From NCBI GenBank assembly GCA_964432155.1, contig CAYSMF010000008.1, positions 39,714 through 103,713 on the forward strand: a DNA stretch of 64,000 bases, given 5' to 3'. Under the pieces are notes generated by a model. The model was given only the letters and a program-made list of their open reading frames with translations, was not told where the DNA came from and ran no database searches. Source of the stretch: UBA10438 sp964432155 (GTDB taxonomy: Bacteria > Bacteroidota > Ignavibacteria > Kapaibacteriales > Kapaibacteriaceae). The number at the start of each line of letters is the position of its first letter. Position 1 is the stretch's first letter. This document shows positions 61,229 through 64,000 of this stretch, piece after piece. The position numbers were made by a program, and so were the translations under genes.

Positions 61229-63061
61229 TCATGATGCGGAATACCCGAATGTCGCTATAGCTGTCGTTCCCGCTCCCAGAGCCGACGTCACGGAAAACGT
61301 ACCACCCCGCAGAGCGACACGAGCATGGATGCTTCGCCAGCCCATACCCTCTGTAGACCGTGACATGTCGATGCCTACGCCATCATCCGAAACTCGCACG
61401 GTGATTGCATCGAGTGTGGCCTGTACGTTGATCGTAAGTGTCGAGGCATACGCATGCTGTAGCACGTTGCTTGTAAGCGTTTGTACAGTGCGGTAAATCG
61501 ATCGCGCCAGATCTACGGGGATCGTGGCAAGGTGATCATCGACATCGCATACCACGGTTATGCGTGACGTCGAGCGAATATCGCCAGCCATGTTGTAGAG
61601 TGCTGACGGCAGGCCGTCACGTTCGAGTGAATGTGTGCCAAGCGCGTGAGACAGTGTGCGTAGTTGCCGCGCTGTAAGCGAGACGCGCTCACGGGCCTGC
61701 GCAACATACAGGCGTGACGGATGTTCTGTCGGAAGATCGTGAAGCGCCATATCGAGTTGCATGCCAAGGACTGCAAGCTCTTGTCCAGCGCCATCATGAA
61801 TAGCTGCGGCAATGTCACGACGGGCTTCTTCTCCTGCCTCGAGGAGAGTCGTATGAAGCTGCTCGTCGCGCTCGCGTTGGTATTGAGCAAGGCGAGCAGC
61901 ATAACGAGCGTGCGCATCCAAGATGTCGGACGATGTCCGATCAAGTTGACTCATACGGTTTTTAAGTTGCGTGATATATGCAGCTGCGAAGTCACTACGT
62001 GGCAGACCGTCCTCATTTTGTGTCAGCTGGACGATCTCATCTATGACTCGTAACCGTAGCTCGTCGCTTACGCCATTGAGGCTACAATACTCAATCGCCC
62101 TTGTAAATGAATTTGTAGCGGCCACTTTATTCCCATCCTCAAGAGCCAGAAGTCCTTGAGTAAATGCCCAGCGGACTTTGTAGTGCCCTATCTCGACTAT
62201 AGATGGATCAGGAACAGTCGCTAGAATTTGTCGTGCTTCATCGAAACGCTTGAGACGCAACGCGAAAAAGGCATGATCAATCTGGAGACAGATAAGAAGT
62301 TGGTCCTGCTGATGTTGCCGAGCGAGATCAATGTGCTTGGCATTCCATTCGAGCGCCTCCTCGTATCGCCCAAGCAGCTCGGAACAATACTCCAGGCGTC
62401 CGTATACCAAGGACCGTTCTGGGGCTTCTGATTCATCTGTGAGCAGAGCGTAGAGGTCCTTAGCGATGCGTAAGGCGTCCTCGTGACGTCCAATAACAGC
62501 ATATGCAAACACGAGATTGAACGAAGCGCGCGTAAGCTGTCGATCAGTGCCATATGCAGACAGCTCCTCATAGCTGGCAGCAAAATACTTGACGCTTGCT
62601 CGCATGTCCCCGAGATTACTCAGGGCCCCACCAACGATGCCATACGTTAGGCCGAGGGCAATATGTTCGTCGTGCTCACGAAATGTGTATTCTGCGATTG
62701 CGAGTAGATCCAGTGCTTCCTCGTGACGACGTGCACTGACCAAAGCAACGGCCGCCTGGTATTGAGCGAATGCCCCGAGCGGCGAGGAGGGGTCGATAAT
62801 GTCGCGCTTGCGCTCGAAGAGGTCGAGTGCGGCAGCGGTGTCTGCCTTCTGGTTGAGCATCCATAGCTCGCATATGAGACGAGCCAATGCTAAGTCAAGT
62901 GGCAGATCGTCGGGCATTTCAGCAAGAGCTGTTGCTGCATGTTGATCTTCACGTTGATAGATGCACTGTGCGGCGTGATGTACCAAGCTGCCGAGCGTCG
63001 CATCAGACCATGCGGTGGGATCGAACTCGCTGGGCATTAAAAGCGACGATAGTACTGTCAT
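61229..63061 (-). CDS. Cytoplasmic TPR-containing histidine kinase (HisKA_3 type)
   Basis: A 610-residue kinase without a membrane span. Residues about 20-380 are helical TPR-like repeats (ALDLLAIAEYTFREHDEHIA, LVYGRLEYCSELLGRYEEAL), a sensor or protein-binding module. The HisKA_3 motif RRDIAAAIHDGAGQE has the phosphoacceptor H422. The ATPase domain has the N box SNVLQHAYA, G1 SDDGVGID and GMGWRSI. Likely phosphorylates the LuxR regulator downstream. The start may be ATG 63061 or 63037; neither has a good ribosome site. Only 7 nt separate it from the HAD gene. Confidence 0.9.
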   Translation of the reverse strand: MTVLSSLLMPSEFDPTAWSDATLGSLVHHAAQCIYQREDQHAATALAEMPDDLPLDLALARLICELWMLNQKADTAAALDLFERKRDIIDPSSPLGAFAQYQAAVALVSARRHEEALDLLAIAEYTFREHDEHIALGLTYGIVGGALSNLGDMRASVKYFAASYEELSAYGTDRQLTRASFNLVFAYAVIGRHEDALRIAKDLYALLTDESEAPERSLVYGRLEYCSELLGRYEEALEWNAKHIDLARQHQQDQLLICLQIDHAFFALRLKRFDEARQILATVPDPSIVEIGHYKVRWAFTQGLLALEDGNKVAATNSFTRAIEYCSLNGVSDELRLRVIDEIVQLTQNEDGLPRSDFAAAYITQLKNRMSQLDRTSSDILDAHARYAARLAQYQRERDEQLHTTLLEAGEEARRDIAAAIHDGAGQELAVLGMQLDMALHDLPTEHPSRLYVAQARERVSLTARQLRTLSHALGTHSLERDGLPSALYNMAGDIRSTSRITVVCDVDDHLATIPVDLARSIYRTVQTLTSNVLQHAYASTLTINVQATLDAITVRVSDDGVGIDMSRSTEGMGWRSIHARVALRGGTFSVTSALGAGTTAIATFGYSAS

Positions 63062-63068
63062 GCTACTA

Positions 63069-63674
63069 CTATATCGTTGTGAGAATACTTGGATTCGTAA
63101 CGTGGATTACCTGCAAACCAAGTGCCGAGGCGCTCAAGCAATTTGCACGGGAATCATCGATGAGCAACGTTTCGGATGGATCAGCCCCTTCTACAGCGCA
63201 TACGTGAAGAAACGCGGCTGGGTCTGGCTTGCGCACGCGTTCGACGTATGAGAGGTAGACATGGTCGACTGCGCTGAACACGGGTTCGCAACGATCGCGC
63301 GCATCAAGGTAATGGAGCTCGGAGATATTCGAGAAGATGACGAGTCGGTCGCCATTGCCGGAAGCACGTGTTGCGCGAATGTGTGCAACCGTTGCCTCGG
63401 CGCTCGGGAAGAGGCCGTTGTCAAGAATGGCGCACCATGCACGATCAAGATCCTTGTCGCTACAGGTATACCCATACAATTCGCGAAGTCGCTCACGGAA
63501 CTCCGGCGTGGAGAGATCGCCACGATCATAGGCGACGAAGACAGGATCCTGATCCTCGACACCGAACATGATCTCACGTCCGTTGTATCCGTCAAGCGAC
63601 ATCATTGCACGACGTGTACGCTGGAAGTCGATATTGAAGAGTACGCCACCGAGATCAAGAATCGTAAGCGCCAT
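63069..63674 (-). CDS. HAD-superfamily hydrolase (YihX-like)
   Basis: A 201-residue HAD phosphatase. Motif I is LDLGGVLFNID with the nucleophilic Asp7; motif II FSNIS; motif III the Lys in RKPDPAAF; motif IV LLIDDSRAN. The cap is small and helical, like YihX (alpha-D-glucose-1-phosphatase) and related sugar phosphatases. Substrate is not predictable. It is just upstream of the kinase (7 nt gap) and follows the partial PPIase gene after 15 nt, so these minus-strand genes may form an operon. Confidence 0.88.
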   Translation of the reverse strand: MALTILDLGGVLFNIDFQRTRRAMMSLDGYNGREIMFGVEDQDPVFVAYDRGDLSTPEFRERLRELYGYTCSDKDLDRAWCAILDNGLFPSAEATVAHIRATRASGNGDRLVIFSNISELHYLDARDRCEPVFSAVDHVYLSYVERVRKPDPAAFLHVCAVEGADPSETLLIDDSRANCLSASALGLQVIHVTNPSILTTI

Positions 63675-63689
63675 GGTGTCTGCGAGCGA

Positions 63690-64000
63690 TTAGTAGCGGA
63701 AATACATCCAGCGATTGTCTGTGATCGTGGCTGCAGTGCGAAGCGATGTTTGAAGCTTGTCCCACGCTGCTGCGCGTTGCTCCTGCTCGAGATCCTCTTT
63801 GCGAAGTTCGAGCCACATCGGGAACTCCTCGGGATTAGCTTTGACAACGCCGGTGATGTTGACCACATACCAACCTGACTCGCCGAGGAACGGACCATAC
63901 AAATCCGGAACAGGCTTGGCGAGAATTTCGCGTGCAGCTGTTGGGTCGTAGAGTACTTCGCCGATCATTCCATCAGCAAAGACTGACAGACCGCGTGCGA
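63690..64000 (-). CDS. Probable peptidyl-prolyl isomerase, C-terminal part (partial)
   Basis: An open frame runs from the window edge to the stop at 63690, about 103 residues. The segment YGPFLGESGWYVVNITGVV resembles the end of a parvulin (PpiC/SurA) domain, which typically has GPxxxxxGWHxxxV, followed by a helical C-terminus with EDLEQEQRAAAWDKLQ. The N-terminal part and any signal peptide lie outside the window. The assignment is tentative. Confidence 0.5.
   Translation of the reverse strand, partial: ARGLSVFADGMIGEVLYDPTAAREILAKPVPDLYGPFLGESGWYVVNITGVVKANPEEFPMWLELRKEDLEQEQRAAAWDKLQTSLRTAATITDNRWMYFRY

Overview
The window reads as chromosomal DNA of a bacterium from the Bacteroidota/Chlorobiota/Ignavibacteriota (FCB) group. 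The evidence is: four good matches to the Bacteroidetes-type promoter (TTTG, 18-21 nt, TAnnTTTG) in front of translation genes; secreted proteins ending in type IX secretion (T9SS) sorting tails; an arginine operon with the acetyl/succinyl-ornithine type of transcarbamylase; and an spd-type pair of EF-G genes. A Kapabacteria- or Ignavibacteria-like lineage is my best guess, but it is an inference. A run of 100 N at 17623-17722 shows this is a draft scaffold.

Layout. 1-12064: the end of an unknown gene, four tRNAs (Tyr, Gly, Thr, Trp), then secE-nusG-rplK-rplA-rplJ-rplL-rpoB-rpoC, with a hairpin between rplL and rpoB and a terminator after rpoC. 12078-19947: accessory block with two secreted proteins (one fuses a beta-helix to a histidine phosphatase), a dicarboxylate/amino-acid:cation symporter, a 12-bp tandem repeat running into the assembly gap, an MFS exporter, a VUT-family membrane protein and a small secreted protein. 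19975-41930: translation super-cluster: fusA (spdEFG1-like), gluQ, rpsL, rpsG, a second EF-G, tuf, then the S10-spc-alpha genes through rplQ, including secY, map, infA, rpmJ and rpoA. rpsD is missing from its usual place. 41936-46546: engB, purE, a TIMP/netrin-like secreted protein, a large T9SS protein and a Cys-rich secreted protein. 46887-53629: arginine operon GNAT-argG-argC-argF'-argB-argE'-argH, nearly all joined by ATGA overlaps. 53634-53716: perfect 27-bp inverted repeat, also present once at 17475. 53713-58955 (minus): a cobalamin riboswitch controlling a secreted YVTN-type beta-propeller, a sortilin/BNR-repeat protein and a PAP2 phosphatase. 59008-64000: MFS transporter, LuxR-type response regulator, TPR-histidine kinase, HAD hydrolase and the end of a probable peptidyl-prolyl isomerase.

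How the genes work together. The first and third blocks supply RNA polymerase subunits, translation factors, ribosomal proteins and the SecYE translocon. The arginine operon appears to use N-acyl-citrulline as an intermediate. The B12-controlled operon is the most suggestive of new biology: its first protein looks like a functional analogue of BtuG, the surface cobalamin-binding beta-propeller of Bacteroides.
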